A DNA stretch of 22,463 bases, taken from positions 1 through 22,463 of IMG/VR virus record IMGVR_UViG_3300032087_003691; one strand, given 5' to 3'. The first letter of the stretch is position 1. The number at the start of each line of letters is the position of its first letter. The translations under genes and the position numbers were made by a program. The notes under the pieces are model-generated. The model was given only the letters and a program-made list of their open reading frames with translations, searched no databases and was not told where the DNA came from. This DNA is from a virus. Shown piece by piece: positions 20,865 through 22,463 of the stretch.

Positions 20865-21178
20865 GATTCACCTCCTTTATGGACCAATTTGATCCCGAAA
20901 TCATTTACCACCATACTCAGCAAGTATGATGTTCCAGCGCTAATACACCCGCAAATAAAAGCATTTACAAGTGTACGATCAAAATTAAATAGTTCTGTAT
21001 ATGGACTTATGCCCCAGAGAAACACTCCAACCCAAAATCCCATACACAAACAACAGTGAAATAAACGTCCGAAGCCACCCCAAGCAGAGCAGGCTGGTCG
21101 TATCTTATTGAAGATGTGTCCGTGAACAATAATGAAGGTCATGCCGTAAGCGGCAAGGACAAAATGTAATAGTTCCAT
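20861..21178 (-). CDS. Small Cys-rich integral membrane protein (DUF1360-like)
   Basis: The 105-aa product has about three hydrophobic segments: residues about 3-20 (LLHFVLAAYGMTFIIVHG), about 41-57 (HCCLCMGFWVGVFLWGI) and about 72-90 (NAFICGCISAGTSYLLSMVV). The CxxC-type cluster followed by MGFWVG resembles the DUF1360-type pattern 'C..C.GFWvG'. Additional Cys (ACSAW, FICGC) suggest metal binding or redox chemistry at the membrane. It is oddly placed between head-assembly genes and precedes the protease. A role in membrane-linked head assembly, host membrane change or superinfection defence is possible; none is shown. The ATG at 21178 has only a weak AGAAAGAAGA ribosome site. Confidence 0.7.
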   Translation of the reverse strand: MELLHFVLAAYGMTFIIVHGHIFNKIRPACSAWGGFGRLFHCCLCMGFWVGVFLWGISPYTELFNFDRTLVNAFICGCISAGTSYLLSMVVNDFGIKLVHKGGES

Positions 21179-21195
21179 TAAATCTTCTTTCTATT

Positions 21196-21435
21196 TTAAT
21201 CTATTTCGACTTCTTCGCCGGGGAGTCCTTGCTCGAAAGCATCGGCTAAGGCAGCAAGCGCTTGTTCTTCGGTGAGTCCCGCCTCTATTAGTCCTTGCGT
21301 AATCTCATCCGGGGATTGTCCAACCCTTGTTGCGTTGAGAATATACTCAACGACTTCGTCGTTCTCGTCGGGAAGAGGATCCTCATCAAAGTCTTCATTA
21401 AGGAATCTCTTCCAGCTTTCCATTATAAGTTTCAT
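21196..21435 (-). CDS. Small acidic prohead core-like protein with capsid-targeting-like N-terminus
   Basis: The 79-aa product starts MKLIMESWKRFLNEDFDEDP. An amphipathic start with L12-N13-E14 before Asp15 is close in form to T4 capsid-targeting peptides (MK-x-Y-x-E-F-I/L-x-E). The rest is very acidic (DPLPDENDEVVEYI, GLPGEEVEID) with a helical Ala/Glu section LIEAGLTEEQALAALADAFE that may be UBA-like. Size (80 aa in T4), charge and position upstream of the protease recall T4 gp67, a prohead core protein, although the sequence does not align clearly. The start overlaps the previous stop (TAATG). A second in-frame ATG at 21423 (Met5) is possible. Confidence 0.75.
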   Translation of the reverse strand: MKLIMESWKRFLNEDFDEDPLPDENDEVVEYILNATRVGQSPDEITQGLIEAGLTEEQALAALADAFEQGLPGEEVEID

Positions 21436-21941
21436 TAGTATCTGTTCCTTAGTGGGGAGTAGTAGTAGCCAGGACGCATAGAGCCCTTCTCGGCATACTG
21501 TGGGACTTCGCCGTATTCGGTGGAGTCGCGGTCGGATGGATGTGTGTACATATCCTCCAACTCTCTCTCGTACTGATCAGCAATTTGCTCATGTGCTGCT
21601 TCGTACTGAATAAACTCTGCGATTACAAATGTAGCGGCTTGTAAAGGGTTGATATCGTCATTAGCATAAATCTTTCCCTCCAAGGAACGGAATACGTTTC
21701 CGCCTTGGATTGAAGAACGGTCAACAATGCCTTTGTCCGCTAGCAACTCTAAAAGACGATCTTGATAATCGTATACATCGTCTGATATGGTTGACTTTGG
21801 AACAGTTGTGACTTTCATTTGCTTAGGCATAACAGCAATATCAATCTTGTTGTGATCCATAATAAGAAGCGAACCATCCAAAGCTCTGCGGGCTTTGAGT
21901 TCTACTGTTGCTTGCGGACCACCGACTTTGATTTTAATCAT
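21435..21941 (-). CDS. Uncharacterised 168-aa protein upstream of protease cassette
   Basis: A complete ORF that overlaps the upstream gene by 8 nt and the downstream ATG by 1-3 nt, so it is translated in a coupled series. The N-terminal half is beta-rich (MIKIKVGGPQATVELKAR, RRALDGSLLIMDHNKIDIAV). The centre is helical (YDYQDRLLELLADKGIVD, LQAATFVIAEFIQYEAAHEQ). The tail is polar and aromatic (MRPGYYYSPLRNRY). No signal peptide, Cys or membrane segment. Family not recognised. Position upstream of the protease suggests a head or portal-proximal role. Confidence 0.7.
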   Translation of the reverse strand: MIKIKVGGPQATVELKARRALDGSLLIMDHNKIDIAVMPKQMKVTTVPKSTISDDVYDYQDRLLELLADKGIVDRSSIQGGNVFRSLEGKIYANDDINPLQAATFVIAEFIQYEAAHEQIADQYERELEDMYTHPSDRDSTEYGEVPQYAEKGSMRPGYYYSPLRNRY

Positions 21942-22463
21942 TTTGTGTTAGTTCCTCAACAAGTTCTTGTGTCTTGAGGATCTTATTTAGATCGTTGTCC
22001 GCAAACTCGCGCTTGCGGAACTCTTCAAGGTACTCGGATACTTCATTTAGCTTTTGCGAAATGAGAGGTTCGACAGTATTTTGACTCGCGTCACTAATTA
22101 AGCTTTTAAGCCTTTCCAATTCTTCGTTCAAGTAAATACGAAGTTCGAACCCGTCATCTGCAAAGCTTGTGATGTATTGGTTAAGAAGATCTTTTTGTTC
22201 TTTTAGAAGGTTAGTGTATTTGTCATTAAACTTCTTGATAAAAGAGTTGTAAGTTAGGTTGTCCAAAGACTCCATTTTGTTAGACTCGGTAAGTGTCTGT
22301 TCGGCACTCATCGAATCTACGATTGCCTGCTCAAAAAGAACTTTGCTTTTGACAGGTGTCTTTGTGTTGAAGATAGCATTTACGGAAGCAAGAGACTTAA
22401 AGTTTGGAACAAAGTTAGACCAAACGTCCTGTCCTAGTTGTTTATTGATAGCAGCAATCATTC
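21934..22463 (-). CDS. Truncated coiled-coil protein, 5' end outside window
   Basis: The frame is open to the window edge, so the Met at 22461 may be internal and the true start lies beyond. About 175 residues are visible. They are strongly helical: NSFIKKFNDKYTNLLKEQKD, ELRIYLNEELERLKSLISDA and LNEVSEYLEEFRKREFAD, ending KTQELVEELTQND. Heptad-like Leu/Ile spacing suggests coiled coils, as in scaffold or core proteins. I see no portal (gp20) signature, so I do not call it the portal, although a portal gene is expected near this point. Function unknown. Confidence 0.7.
   Translation of the reverse strand, partial: MIAAINKQLGQDVWSNFVPNFKSLASVNAIFNTKTPVKSKVLFEQAIVDSMSAEQTLTESNKMESLDNLTYNSFIKKFNDKYTNLLKEQKDLLNQYITSFADDGFELRIYLNEELERLKSLISDASQNTVEPLISQKLNEVSEYLEEFRKREFADNDLNKILKTQELVEELTQND

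Noticed and set aside
20986-20992. CTATTTA copy inside the membrane protein gene
   Set aside because: It lies mid-gene, codes for Leu-Phe and is over 120 nt from any start, so it does not fit the position class of the others.
21934-22463. Portal protein (gp20) C-terminus
   Set aside because: A portal gene is expected nearby in T4-like order, but the visible sequence is coiled-coil with no portal motif I can recognise.

Overview
The window is one continuous late-gene block of a T4-like myovirus (Caudoviricetes with a contractile tail). Every supportable gene lies on the minus strand, so the block reads from high to low coordinates. The T4-type assignment rests on recognisable homologues of the prohead protease (gp21), core/scaffold (gp22), major capsid protein (gp23), neck proteins (gp13- and gp14-like), tail terminator or sheath stabiliser (gp15-like), sheath (gp18), tube (gp19) and a gp26/PF12322-type protein. 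The amphipathic N-termini, the fibre motifs and a phage ribosomal protein bS21 suggest an uncultured, probably marine phage. The host cannot be read from the sequence.

Layout in transcription order. (1) 22463-20163, prohead cassette: a truncated coiled-coil protein, a 168-aa protein, a 79-aa acidic protein with a capsid-targeting-like N-terminus, a Cys-rich membrane protein, a 16-codon micro-ORF with a near-perfect Shine-Dalgarno, and the prohead protease. (2) 20160-18676: two probable prohead-interior proteins with N-terminal (L/I)-x-E peptides, then bS21. (3) 18636-11907: a small beta-rich virion protein, two tandem gp14-like neck proteins (the second fused to a fibre), a repeat-rich fibre, a second modular fibre and a lectin-like beta protein. 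(4) 11790-8940: scaffold and major capsid protein. (5) 8846-3063: gp13-like neck protein, gp15-like protein, a very large sheath, and the tail tube. (6) 3043-1: a PF12322-like protein whose frame appears to shift on a seven-T run into a 60-codon start-less ORF, a 108-aa unknown, and a truncated tape measure protein.

The genes together build the prohead (core, shell, maturation protease), the neck that joins head to tail, the contractile tail and its tape measure, plus several fibres or decorations. Genes are tightly packed, and many starts overlap the preceding stop. An A-C-T-A-T-T-T-A-like motif lies 17-44 nt before eight start codons and looks like a phage-specific late promoter. Strong hairpins follow the capsid, sheath and repeat-fibre genes, and the motif lies at or just after each one.

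The most interesting points are the inferred tail-chaperone frameshift in a T4-like tail, bS21 inside the virion operon, the new promoter-like motif, the duplicated neck protein with fibre fusion, and the repeated capsid-targeting-like N-termini. The gene order is also rearranged relative to T4. No tRNA, CRISPR array, insertion sequence or opposite-strand gene was found. The longest non-coding gap is about 150 bp (16003-16152).
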